From Lachnospiraceae bacterium (GTDB taxonomy: Bacteria; Bacillota; Clostridia; Lachnospirales; Lachnospiraceae), in the NCBI GenBank assembly GCA_024696615.1, contig JAILGS010000097.1, forward strand, positions 1-64,000: a DNA stretch of 64,000 nt. The letters run 5' to 3'. The position numbers and the translations under genes were made by a program. The notes below the pieces were generated by a model, which worked only from the letters and a program-made list of their open reading frames with translations, did not search any database and was not told the DNA's origin. The stretch's first letter is position 1. Each line of letters starts with the position of its first letter. This document shows, in pieces, positions 18,179 through 26,325 of this stretch.

Positions 18179-18541
18179 TTAACCTACTACCTTCTTAACA
18201 GCTTCAATTACTCGATCTGCCTGGAATGGTTTCACGATAAAGTCCTTCGCTCCGGACTGAATGGATTCAATAACCATCGCCTGCTGACCCATAGCAGAAC
18301 ACATAATAACAGCAGCACCAGCATCAGAAGACTTAATTGCCTTTAATGCCTGAATTCCGTCCATCTCTGGCATGGTAATATCCATTAATACCAGATCCGG
18401 CTTTAATTCACTGTACTTCTCAACAGCCTTAGCCCCATTCTCTGCCTCACCAACGACATTATAACCATTCTTTGTTAAAATGTCCTTAATCATCATTCTC
18501 ATGAAAGCTGCATCATCACATACTAAAATGTTTTTTGCCAT
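18179..18541 (-). CDS. cheY: Chemotaxis response regulator CheY
   Basis: 120 residues from the ATG at 18541 (GGAG ten bases upstream; an ATG five codons earlier is too close to that site). It is a single receiver domain with D9/D10, phospho-acceptor D54 in VLMDITMP, Thr/Ser in MCSAMG and Lys in IVKPFQ. CheY-P binds FliM/FliY to change motor rotation. It sits between fliY and fliO, as in other Clostridia and in Bacillus. Confidence 0.95.
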   Translation of the reverse strand: MAKNILVCDDAAFMRMMIKDILTKNGYNVVGEAENGAKAVEKYSELKPDLVLMDITMPEMDGIQALKAIKSSDAGAAVIMCSAMGQQAMVIESIQSGAKDFIVKPFQADRVIEAVKKVVG

Positions 18542-18585
18542 GTCATCATTCTCCAATCATTTAAATTAATAAATGGTATATTGCC

Positions 18586-18591
18586 ATTATA
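18586..18591 (-). promoter_or_regulatory. cheY: Probable -10 element (TATAAT) of a cheY promoter
   Basis: A perfect TATAAT on the minus strand, 45 bp before the cheY start, in an AT-rich 200-bp gap between fliY and cheY. The -35 region (near 18608, TGAAAA/ATGAAA) is weak, so a promoter is likely but not firm. The rest of the gap (18592-18758) holds only a 7-bp AT-rich hairpin at 18716-18735 just after fliY, a weak terminator candidate. Confidence 0.45.
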
Positions 18592-18758
18592 CAATATTGT
18601 TCCCAATTTTCATATACATTTTTTTCAAATGTGTAGAAAACTTCGCAACGATTTACTATACCCCTATATGATTATTCATCCAAATCCATGAATGAAAAAA
18701 TCCTAAACTAAAATCATGTATTTATTTTAATACATTTCTTATAATTTTACAATTACAT

Positions 18759-19973
18759 TTATTTGATTACTTCTGTAATTCTTACACCGAAGCTTTCCTC
18801 AATGACAACAACTTCGCCCTTAGCTACATACTTACCATTCACTAACACATCAATCGGTTCACCAGCGATTTTATTTAATTCCACGATGGTACCAGGTGCA
18901 AATTCCAAAATATCGGAAATGGATTTATGAGTACGGCCAAGTTCCACGGTAACTTCCAGAGGAACATCCATAATCAAATTAATATTTTCCTTACCGGTAA
19001 TGGCTACCAGATCCGGATTAAATGGTGTAAATGCAGCCTGCTGAACATTCACATTCTGCTGAGGTGGCATATACATCTGCTGTGGTGGATATCCCATCAT
19101 TGGCTGTTGAGGATATCCCATCATTGGCTGTCCATAACCCATCTGCTGGCTCATATCCCCTGCCATCGGCTGACCTGGAGCAGGTGCTGTGGCAGCTGCT
19201 GGTGCAGGCGCAGGTGTTGGACTGGCTGCAGGTGCAGGTGCTGGAGTAGGTTCCGGCTCCGATGGAGTTACATTCGCTCCTCCGGCTGCAGCGGAAGGAT
19301 CACTGGCGAACATCTGATACAATTCCTTCGCAAAAGAAAGTGGATACAGCTGCATGATCTCACTATCAATCAGATCCCCAATCTGCATGGAGAAAGAAAC
19401 CTTAACAAAAGTTCCATCCAAGAAATCCGGCTTAATATAATTTCCCTCATCCGTCATATCCACAAGATCGGCGGTTGGTGGAGTAATATCAATCTTTCTG
19501 GAAAGTAAGGAAGACATGGATGTGGATGCAGAACCCATCATCTGGTTCATGGCTTCACCAATGGCGGAAAGATGTAATTCGGATAATGGTTCTTCAGAAA
19601 TATTACCCGGTCCTCCCATCATCAAATCCGTGATGATCTTAACATCATCCTCTTTTAAAACTAAGACATTGTTACCATCCAGACCTTCAATATAGGAAAT
19701 ATGCATCAAAACACAAGGCTTCTCATATTCTGAGGCAAGTTCATTCCAATCCATGTAGGATACTTTCGGAGTTGTAATATTAACTTTTTGATTCAATAAT
19801 GTACTAAGAGTGGTTGCAGCCGTTCCCATACTGATATTGGAAACTTCTCCTAACGCGTCTTCCTCTTCAGGAGTTAATCTGTCCCCTGAGTCCGTAGCAG
19901 ATCCAGATGAATCGTTACTACTCATGCCACTCAGTAATGCATTAATTTCATCCTGTGACAACATTCCATCCAT
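18759..19973 (-). CDS. fliY: Flagellar motor switch phosphatase FliY (CheC-like + FliN)
   Basis: 404 residues. The N-terminus (MDGMLSQDEINALLSG) is a CheY-P binding peptide like that of FliM. The CheC-type domain (about 35-215) keeps both ExxN half-sites (EVSNISMG and EAMNQMMG). A Pro/Ala-rich linker (about 230-275) passes into a Met/Gln/Tyr/Pro-rich segment with QPMMGYP repeats (about 280-305), and the C-terminal 80 residues are the FliN/SpoA domain (LGRTHKSISDILEFAPG). It is both a C-ring part and a CheY-P phosphatase. No separate fliN is needed. Confidence 0.95.
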   Translation of the reverse strand: MDGMLSQDEINALLSGMSSNDSSGSATDSGDRLTPEEEDALGEVSNISMGTAATTLSTLLNQKVNITTPKVSYMDWNELASEYEKPCVLMHISYIEGLDGNNVLVLKEDDVKIITDLMMGGPGNISEEPLSELHLSAIGEAMNQMMGSASTSMSSLLSRKIDITPPTADLVDMTDEGNYIKPDFLDGTFVKVSFSMQIGDLIDSEIMQLYPLSFAKELYQMFASDPSAAAGGANVTPSEPEPTPAPAPAASPTPAPAPAAATAPAPGQPMAGDMSQQMGYGQPMMGYPQQPMMGYPPQQMYMPPQQNVNVQQAAFTPFNPDLVAITGKENINLIMDVPLEVTVELGRTHKSISDILEFAPGTIVELNKIAGEPIDVLVNGKYVAKGEVVVIEESFGVRITEVIK

Positions 19974-19981
19974 GAATTTGC

Positions 19982-20959
19982 CTACTCCTCTCTAATAATA
20001 TCGGTAATTCGAACTGCATAATTATCTTCAAAAGAACCCGGAAGGGCTTTGAATTTACGAATATCACCCACATAGATATCCAGTTCATCTTCTACGCGGC
20101 GATCCAATTTAATTATATCACCCAACTGCAATGTAGCAAAATCAGCAACCGTAATGGTACTATGACCAAGCAGTGCCTTCACTGGCACATCCGCTCTGCT
20201 AATTAAACTCTCAATCGCTTCATGATAAGAATAATTATCCTTCTCCTGCATGGTGGAGAACCAATACTTGGTATTCAACTTATCCATCACAGGTTCCAGA
20301 CAGGTAAATGGTAAACAGATATTCATCAGACCACTCACATCACCAATCTGCATATTGATTGTAATGATCGCAATGGTTTCACTTGGAGAAATAATCTGTG
20401 CAAACTGAGAATTGGTCTCGATTCGCTCTAGTCGTGGATTAATGGAAACTACATTCTTCCACGGTTCACGCAACAAATTAACACAGATATTAAATATTCG
20501 CTCCAAAATTGCAAGCTCTATTTCAGAAAAATCCCTATTCTTTTCAAGGGAATTTCCTTCTCCACCCAGTAGTCGGTCAATAATGGCATAACCAATATTG
20601 GCACCGATTTCCATAATAATATTACCCTTTAGTGGGGTAAAATTCACAACGCCAAGTAATACAGGATTGGACAATGCATTGGAAAATTCCGAATAAATAA
20701 CAACTTCGGAATTCATTACTTCTACCGAAACGGTCTTTCGTAAATAAGCAGGAAGATCCGTAGATAACAGACGACAATAATGTTCAAAAATAATCTCCAG
20801 TGTTCTCAAATGTTCCTTGGAGAACTTTGCCGGTCTTGCGAAATCATAATTCTTAACTGATTTCTCCGGCTGATTTTTTACTTCCTCCATATCAAATTCG
20901 CCACTGCTAATTTGATTCAGGAGTCGGTCAATCTCCTCCTGGGACATTACGTCTGCCAT
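19982..20959 (-). CDS. fliM: Flagellar motor switch protein FliM
   Basis: 325 residues. The CheY-P-binding N-terminus is MSQEEIDRLLNQISSG. The middle domain has GGxG-type and conserved LEIIFEHYCRLLSTDLPAYLRK segments near 49-70, and the C-terminal SpoA domain has LGHSTITVADFATLQLGDII near 265-284. It forms the C ring with FliG and FliY. It ends 8 bp before fliY. Confidence 0.97.
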   Translation of the reverse strand: MADVMSQEEIDRLLNQISSGEFDMEEVKNQPEKSVKNYDFARPAKFSKEHLRTLEIIFEHYCRLLSTDLPAYLRKTVSVEVMNSEVVIYSEFSNALSNPVLLGVVNFTPLKGNIIMEIGANIGYAIIDRLLGGEGNSLEKNRDFSEIELAILERIFNICVNLLREPWKNVVSINPRLERIETNSQFAQIISPSETIAIITINMQIGDVSGLMNICLPFTCLEPVMDKLNTKYWFSTMQEKDNYSYHEAIESLISRADVPVKALLGHSTITVADFATLQLGDIIKLDRRVEDELDIYVGDIRKFKALPGSFEDNYAVRITDIIREE

Positions 20960-20999
20960 TCCTGCTCACCTCCTTTTGGCATGTAATCAATATCAAGTT

Positions 21000-21530
21000 T
21001 TACTGCACAAGGAAGCCCTGGAAAGATACTTCATAAATCATATCGGACTGGAATAATTCCTTCAATGCCTGCAAAATACGTTCCTGCATCTCAGTACGCT
21101 TGGAGCTTGCCTCTTCAAATGTGTAAGAAGCAATAATCTGCTCTGCCTTACTGATCACTAAGGAATTCGCATTATCAAAACTAGCGGAAAGAGTTGCATA
21201 ATCCTTATGAGTCATATCTAAGGATACTGCAAGACCAGTAACTACATAATGACTCTTACCATCCGCACTGGTAACAGAAACAGTTAACTTCGTATTCTCA
21301 TCCGCATCCTTAATAATTCTGGTATCGATCTGATCAATGGTAAGAGTTCCTGGCGCGCCACTACCTGCCCACTTACCATCCAATTCCAAATCAATAATTC
21401 CAGCAATCTTCGTTACTAAAGAACTGGTCTTATTTGCCATAGGAAGCACGGAAAAAATAATCAAAGCATTTAAGATTAAATTAATCAAACATAATACTAA
21501 AATGATGATATTAATGGTATTCTTCTTCAT
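21000..21530 (-). CDS. fliL: Flagellar basal-body-associated protein FliL
   Basis: 176 residues from the ATG at 21530, which fits the GGAGGGGG ribosome site better than the ATG three codons earlier. One membrane segment is at about 4-27 and the extracellular domain has the FliL pattern, ending in ILQALKELFQSDMIYEVSFQGFLVQ (recognised by LQALKELF and FQGFLVQ). It stabilises stators around the motor. It lies between motB and fliM. Confidence 0.9.
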   Translation of the reverse strand: MKKNTINIIILVLCLINLILNALIIFSVLPMANKTSSLVTKIAGIIDLELDGKWAGSGAPGTLTIDQIDTRIIKDADENTKLTVSVTSADGKSHYVVTGLAVSLDMTHKDYATLSASFDNANSLVISKAEQIIASYTFEEASSKRTEMQERILQALKELFQSDMIYEVSFQGFLVQ

Positions 21531-21562
21531 AAAAACCATCCCCCTCCGCTATACCCGGGACC

Positions 21563-22390
21563 TTAATCTCCCGTAGTAAATGTATTATAAATCTTAATCT
21601 CCACACGTCGATTCTGTGCTCGTCCCTCCGGAGTGGAATTATCCGCAATCGGAACATTCTCACCACGTCCTGAACTTAACATATAGACCGGATTACATCC
21701 CACTTCATCCACCAGATAACGATATACGGAATATGCTCTACACATGGAAAGCATAGTATTATCCGGGAATTTCGCAGAATGGATCGGTACATTATCCGTA
21801 TGACCAATGATTTCGATCACATAGCCATCATAATCCAAGATGACATCTCCCACCTTCGAAAGTACTTCTAAGGATTCTTCTTTTAATTCATCATGGCCGG
21901 AATCAAATAAAATACCGCTGCTAAGATTTAACATAACATAGGAATTCGTGGCAATTACTTCCACATCCGATGTTAAATCCAACTGCTCCAATCGTTCTTC
22001 AATTGCTTCAGCCATTTCCATGGATTCTTCCATCTTGGCCTGTTCTAATTCTTCTTTAAAAGCTTCTTCCGCCTGCTTTTCTGCTTCCGTGTCCGTTGTG
22101 GACTCTCCCTGAGCACTTAGACCCATGTTGGTATAGTACTGGGATAATTCGGATAACTGGCTAACGCCACTAGAAATCAAAATACCCTCATCAATCGCAG
22201 AACCACCACCGGAAAGGATGGAAAAACTTGATTGTATGGAAGCCATCAAAGCTTCAAATTTATCCGTGTCCGTGGTGGACATGGCAAATAACAAAACGAA
22301 GAAGCATAAGAGAAGATTCATCAAATCACTAAAAGTCGACTGCCACGCAGGCGCCCCTTTTGGTGGATCCTCAGCAGGTCTCTTAGCCAT
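21563..22390 (-). CDS. motB: Motor stator protein MotB
   Basis: 275 residues. A short cytoplasmic head (PPKGAPAWQSTFSD) leads into one membrane helix with the proton-binding Asp at position 22 (TFSDLMNLLLCFFVLLFAMS). A plug/linker follows, then the OmpA peptidoglycan-binding domain (IGHTDNVPI and EGRAQNRRVEI). The first-helix residues resemble proton-type motors but ion type cannot be told from sequence with certainty. It starts four bases after motA ends. Confidence 0.96.
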   Translation of the reverse strand: MAKRPAEDPPKGAPAWQSTFSDLMNLLLCFFVLLFAMSTTDTDKFEALMASIQSSFSILSGGGSAIDEGILISSGVSQLSELSQYYTNMGLSAQGESTTDTEAEKQAEEAFKEELEQAKMEESMEMAEAIEERLEQLDLTSDVEVIATNSYVMLNLSSGILFDSGHDELKEESLEVLSKVGDVILDYDGYVIEIIGHTDNVPIHSAKFPDNTMLSMCRAYSVYRYLVDEVGCNPVYMLSSGRGENVPIADNSTPEGRAQNRRVEIKIYNTFTTGD

Positions 22391-22393
22391 AGA

Positions 22394-23194
22394 TTATTCA
22401 CCCCCGTTTTCTGATGATGTTGCAGCTCTCTCCTTAGGTGATAAGAAGGACTTCAACTTCTCCTCAATCACTCGAGGATTTTCACCAGCCTGTATTGACA
22501 AAATGCCTTCAATGGTGATTTCCATTGCATGCATCTCAATATCATTGTTAACCTTTAACTTACTAGAAATTGGAGTACAGATCCAGTTCGCAAGAACGGA
22601 ACCGTAGAATGTGGTGATCAACGCAACCGCCATGGAAGGACCTACTGTGGATACATCTTCCAAGGATCCTAACATGTTAACCAGACCAATCAAGGTACCG
22701 ATCATACCCCAGGCAGGACCTGCAGCACCTAAATCACTCCAGAAATTAATACATTTCTTATGTCTTGCTTCGGCGTTAATTAACTCCGTCTCCATGATAC
22801 TACGAACCAGATCCGGCTCCGTACCATCGACTACCAGAAGAAGACCTTTCTTTAAGAATTCGTTATCAATATTATTCGCAGTCTCCTCTAACGCCAATAA
22901 GCCTTCCTTACGTGCTACGTTGGAAAGCTCAATAATGTCCATAATAACCTTTTGGGTATTTGTCTTTGGCAATTTTAATGCTAAACCAAAGCTCTTAAAA
23001 CCATTGATATAGTCGGCCATTGAATTCGCTGCCATGGATGCTAAGAAAGATCCACCGAAGGTAATCAATACCGATGGTATATCAATGAATGCCTGTATGT
23101 TGCCAATTAAAATTCCCTCGCTTGAATCATATACGATACCGAAAATCATCAGTGCAAAGGATGCAACAAGTCCTATGAGTGTTGCAATATCCAT
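22394..23194 (-). CDS. motA: Motor stator protein MotA
   Basis: 266 residues with four membrane segments (about 4-22, 34-52, 145-168, 180-200). Conserved motifs are ARKEGLLALE (about 90-99), the charged cytoplasmic helix, and WGMIGTLIGLVNML (about 158-171). It forms the ion channel with MotB. It follows flbD by 53 bp. Confidence 0.96.
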   Translation of the reverse strand: MDIATLIGLVASFALMIFGIVYDSSEGILIGNIQAFIDIPSVLITFGGSFLASMAANSMADYINGFKSFGLALKLPKTNTQKVIMDIIELSNVARKEGLLALEETANNIDNEFLKKGLLLVVDGTEPDLVRSIMETELINAEARHKKCINFWSDLGAAGPAWGMIGTLIGLVNMLGSLEDVSTVGPSMAVALITTFYGSVLANWICTPISSKLKVNNDIEMHAMEITIEGILSIQAGENPRVIEEKLKSFLSPKERAATSSENGGE

Positions 23195-23247
23195 ATTATT
23201 CCACCGCCCAATTTAAAATATTGAATTCCCGTTTTAAGAATGAATTC

Positions 23248-23439
23248 TTATATATTTCCGAGAAAAATATTCTTCTTAAAATTAATCACTAAGTCTCGCA
23301 CTTCCATGCGCGATTCTTTCACTACGAATTTTCGACCCGTAGTCATTGTAACTACCGTGTCCGGGGTTTCTTCAATCATTTCAATCAGATCTGCGTTAAT
23401 CATGATTCTTGTATTGTTCAGCCGTGTTAATTCAATCAA
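23248..23439 (-). CDS. flbD: Flagellar FlbD family protein
   Basis: 63 residues. I place the start at a TTG (23439) with AGGTGG eight bases upstream, because family members begin (M)IELTRLN. The open frame extends further upstream but that part looks like untranslated leader. Core motif is EETPDTVVTMTTGRKFVV. The role is unclear; the family is a short protein encoded between the hook gene and motA in many Firmicutes. Confidence 0.88.
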   Translation of the reverse strand: MIELTRLNNTRIMINADLIEMIEETPDTVVTMTTGRKFVVKESRMEVRDLVINFKKNIFLGNI

Positions 23440-23533
23440 ATTCGCACCCCACCTGTATTGGTAAAATATCAAAATCCCCCAAAATGGTATAAACACAATA
23501 TTTTGAATGCAAAGTACACACAAATCCCAACAT

Positions 23534-23562
23534 ATTGTATCATACCCCTTACAGAAAAACAA
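23534..23562 (-). promoter_or_regulatory. flbD: SigA-type extended -10 promoter for flbD-motAB-fliLMY
   Basis: On the minus strand TTGTTT (23557-23562), 17-base spacer, TACAAT (23534-23539) preceded by TGA (extended -10). It begins inside the T-rich tail of the flgE terminator. The leader to the TTG of flbD is about 85 bases. Confidence 0.65.
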
Positions 23563-23623
23563 GAAAAAACAAGCATAAGGCCATAAGAAATCTAGTTTTT
23601 TTAGAACTTCTCATGACCTTATG
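23551..23623 (-). terminator. Rho-independent terminator after flgE
   Basis: A long stem of up to 16 bp with G-U pairs (23574-23589 with 23608-23623, CATAAGG at the base) is followed in the transcribed direction by a T-rich tract. It starts 18 bp after the flgE stop. Confidence 0.85.
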
Positions 23624-23641
23624 TAACTTTCTTTGAAAAAA

Positions 23642-25042
23642 TTATCTCTTCAGATTCACTAATTCTTCAATCAATGTATCTGAAACTGTGATAATTCGGC
23701 TATTTGCCTGGAAACCACGCTGGGTGGTAATCATTTCCGTAAACTCTGTGGAAAGATCCACATTGGACATTTCCAAAACACCGGAAGAAATGGTACCACC
23801 AGTGGAGGTGATATCATAACCAACACCATCAAATAATCCGGAGTTTAGCGTTGCCTTATAATAATTATCCCCTTCCTTTTCCAGACCATTGGCATTGGAG
23901 AAGGTTGCAACTGCAATCTGACCTAAGGTAGCCACATCACCGTTGGTATAACTACCGACGATACAACCATCATTGGAGATGGAGATACCGGAAAGAGTAC
24001 CTACGGCCTTACCAGTTCCAAGTCCATCGATGGAACCAAAGGAACCATCTAACTTGGTCTCATCTGCAAGTAAGGTTAACTGGCTGTAATCCACAGCGAT
24101 ACCGTTCGCTAACTGGGTAATTAAGGAAGAACCGGTATCAATCTGGGTTACTTCCGCCCATTCTTCATCCGTAAGTCCCATATCAGCCTGACTTGCAGTA
24201 GTAAATCCACCCTCTGCAAAGGAGAAGATAAAATTACTATCCGCATCCACCGTACTACCTGTAACGGTAGGAGCACCTGTAACTGGATCAAATACGATGG
24301 TTGCAATTGGGCTCTGACTTACAGAAAGATTGGTTAATTTATTATTACAGTAAACAGAACTTAAATCCACGGTATACTTATTCGCATCATCCGCATCCTG
24401 CGTTACACTTAAGTTCGCTGTATATTCATAACCAAGGCTATCATAGAAACGAACCGTCATAGGAATTGGATTTCCATTTAAGAAGTTCGTATCCTGCTTA
24501 TTAATATTTCCGGATACAGTATAGGCAGAAGTTGCTTCCGGTGCGGTATAAGCAAATTCAGCACTTCTTGGCTGCAGTGGAGTAACAGAATCCTTCTGGA
24601 TTACACCATCAGAATCCACCTGCCAACCCATTACATAAGCACCGGAACTCGTTACTAAATTACCTGCTTCATCCAAAGTAAAATTACCTGCTCTGGTAAA
24701 AAGCTGTTCTCCATTACTCTGTACAATAAAGAATGCCTCGCCACCGATTTTTAAATCGAAGGCATTATCCGTTCTCTGGGAAGCACCTTCAGAGGTGATG
24801 GATGTGCTAATTGCACCAACATTGGAACCAAGACCGATCTGCTTTGCATTGGTACCACCACGTTGTGTGGTTGCATTGGCACCGGATGCACTCTGAGTGG
24901 TCTGATAGAATACTTCACTAAAAGTAACGGACATGGACTTATATGCTACCGTATTAACATTGGCAATATTATTACCAATAACGTCCATCTTGGTCTGGTG
25001 AACCTTAAGACCGGATACACCAGAGAAAAGTGATCTCATCAT
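23642..25042 (-). CDS. flgE: Flagellar hook protein FlgE
   Basis: 466 residues. The N-terminal rod/hook helix has MMRSLFSGVSGLKVHQTKMD, then NNIANVNTVAYK. The middle has Thr/Gly/Asn-rich variable hook domains. The C-terminal helix has ISSGVLEMSNVDLSTEFTEMI (recognised by MSNVDLSTEF) and QRGFQANSRIIT. This is the hook subunit; the long middle shows it is not FlgG. The GGAGG ribosome site is nine bases before the first ATG. A structured 135-bp leader separates it from the upstream gene. Confidence 0.95.
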   Translation of the reverse strand: MMRSLFSGVSGLKVHQTKMDVIGNNIANVNTVAYKSMSVTFSEVFYQTTQSASGANATTQRGGTNAKQIGLGSNVGAISTSITSEGASQRTDNAFDLKIGGEAFFIVQSNGEQLFTRAGNFTLDEAGNLVTSSGAYVMGWQVDSDGVIQKDSVTPLQPRSAEFAYTAPEATSAYTVSGNINKQDTNFLNGNPIPMTVRFYDSLGYEYTANLSVTQDADDANKYTVDLSSVYCNNKLTNLSVSQSPIATIVFDPVTGAPTVTGSTVDADSNFIFSFAEGGFTTASQADMGLTDEEWAEVTQIDTGSSLITQLANGIAVDYSQLTLLADETKLDGSFGSIDGLGTGKAVGTLSGISISNDGCIVGSYTNGDVATLGQIAVATFSNANGLEKEGDNYYKATLNSGLFDGVGYDITSTGGTISSGVLEMSNVDLSTEFTEMITTQRGFQANSRIITVSDTLIEELVNLKR

Positions 25043-25084
25043 AATATTTTTCCTCCTATAGATACGATGAAGAAGTCCATGAGT

Positions 25085-25152
25085 CTGCTGTTCTCATATC
25101 ATCTTCCCTATAGAAAGAGCAGTTTTGTAATCCATCAAGCGGTCAGGATTAC
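25085..25152 (-). other. Structured leader RNA candidate before flgE
   Basis: The 134-bp gap between the TIGR02530 gene and flgE holds two hairpins: a 7-bp perfect stem (25127-25133 with 25146-25152, GTAATCC type) and a nested hairpin (25085-25089 with 25118-25122, inner 25103-25107 with 25113-25117). Neither has a T-run. This is more structure than other gaps here and may be a regulatory leader for hook synthesis. It matches no riboswitch I know. Confidence 0.5.
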
Positions 25153-25177
25153 CATAACTTCCATAAAGGTCCAGCTA

Positions 25178-25597
25178 TTAAATAATTACTGCTCCATCAA
25201 TATTCGTATAAATATTTTCCTCTTCAGTGGCCTGATCCATTGCTGTGATTACGGTCTGATTATTCGTATTCACAATAAAGGAATAATTATCCATGATCAC
25301 TAAAGATTCTTTAATTCCTTTGGCTTTCGCCTTGCTTACTCCATCTTCTAACCGGCTTAACTGTTCTGTAGAAAGTTCAATATTCCGTTCCAAAAGACGA
25401 TTTCCTGCATGCTTAGAAAATTTTAAGGTTCCTGTCCTTGCGTTGTCAAGAACTTCTTCGATGCTACTTTTCGTATTTCTTAATACTTCATCAAAGGAAA
25501 TACTCGGCTTTGCATCCTTCACAGCTTCGGAATTCTTCTGTTGGAAGAACTGTCCGGTAATTTGGTCGATGGAGGTATAGTTATTAATTCGTTCCAT
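25178..25597 (-). CDS. Flagellar operon protein, TIGR02530 (flg_new) family
   Basis: 139 residues from the ATG at 25597 (AAAGG nine bases upstream; an ATG three codons earlier is too close). The diagnostic region is KFSKHAGNRLLERNIELS, where KHA..R...R is typical, followed by LEDGVSKAKAKGIKESLV. The family sits between flgD and flgE in many Firmicutes and is thought to help hook assembly, but no biochemical function is established to my knowledge. It is the first gene of a unit started by a sigma-28-like promoter. Confidence 0.88.
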   Translation of the reverse strand: MERINNYTSIDQITGQFFQQKNSEAVKDAKPSISFDEVLRNTKSSIEEVLDNARTGTLKFSKHAGNRLLERNIELSTEQLSRLEDGVSKAKAKGIKESLVIMDNYSFIVNTNNQTVITAMDQATEEENIYTNIDGAVII

Positions 25598-25690
25598 ATC
25601 TTCCATCCTTTCTTTTCTTCTTATGATCCATCATCCACTGGATTATAAGGAATGTCCTCGTAGAATTAATCTACTATCTGCACATCTATT

Positions 25691-25717
25691 ATATCGGTGA
25701 TTCCAGGAAAGATATTA
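25691..25717 (-). promoter_or_regulatory. Sigma-28-like promoter for the TIGR02530-flgE unit
   Basis: On the minus strand TAAT (25714-25717), 15-base spacer, ACCGATAT (25691-25698). Compared with the sigma-28 consensus TAAA-N15-GCCGATAA this matches 3 of 4 and 6 of 8. A TATAAT overlaps the 3' part (GATATAAT), so sigma-A could also use it, but no good -35 is at the right distance. It lies about 85 bp before the gene. Confidence 0.5.
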
Positions 25718-25754
25718 CTCCTTCTTATAAAAAATATTGTTTTTTATTAAAACA

Positions 25755-25790
25755 ATAAAAAATCAGGGTTATGAATTTCATAACCCTGAT
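25755..25790 (-). terminator. Rho-independent terminator after flgD
   Basis: A perfect 14-bp stem with a one-base centre (25762-25790, ATCAGGGTTATG type) is followed by six T in the transcribed direction. It starts 25 bp after the flgD stop and closes the flgB-flgD unit. Confidence 0.92.
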
Positions 25791-25815
25791 GTTCTACTAC
25801 ATTTGCTTAATGATT

Positions 25816-26289
25816 CTAGGTATTATTGGATCCGGAATTTACCACGGTATTCTGGTAGTACTCTTCTTCTAATACCGTATCTAAATCGTCGATATCATAC
25901 ATGGAACCATTAATGGAAAGATATACTTTTCCTTCTTCTGTCAGCATATAATCCACGCGTCCACATACATAGCCCGTCTCACCAGAAGAACTTTCCGTCT
26001 TCATAATCACTGGCTTACCCACCAGATTGGAGCCCTGTGCCTGCTGATAGCTTAACTGCATATTCTGCATGGACTCTACCTGGGAAAAGGTAGCAAGCTG
26101 TGCTACATAATCGGAATTGGCCTGTGGTTCCAATGGATCTTGATACTTCATCTCTGCCACCAATAAATTTAAAAATTGGGATTTATCCAGAGAATCATTG
26201 GTATTCTTATTGGAATTGGTTGAACTTTTATAGGTCTTGCTAGAATTTTCAACATTCCCTTCACTATCTACAACTGCTGTAATTGCCAT
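25816..26289 (-). CDS. flgD: Flagellar hook assembly protein FlgD (hook cap)
   Basis: 157 residues. The conserved N-terminal segment is LDKSQFLNLLVAEMKYQDPLEP (near 34-55; core FLNLLVAEMKYQDPLEP), followed by NSDYVAQLATFSQVESMQ and a short beta-rich C-terminal part. Shorter than enteric FlgD, as is common in Firmicutes. The cap directs addition of hook subunits. It follows fliK by 36 bp. Confidence 0.94.
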   Translation of the reverse strand: MAITAVVDSEGNVENSSKTYKSSTNSNKNTNDSLDKSQFLNLLVAEMKYQDPLEPQANSDYVAQLATFSQVESMQNMQLSYQQAQGSNLVGKPVIMKTESSSGETGYVCGRVDYMLTEEGKVYLSINGSMYDIDDLDTVLEEEYYQNTVVNSGSNNT

Positions 26290-26325
26290 ATTAATTCCTC
26301 CTAAATTAGGGGGATCGAAGATCCC

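Noticed and set aside
23440..23562. Longer N-terminus for flbD
   Set aside because: Extra residues are hydrophobic/Cys-rich and not seen in the family; they correspond to the promoter and leader.
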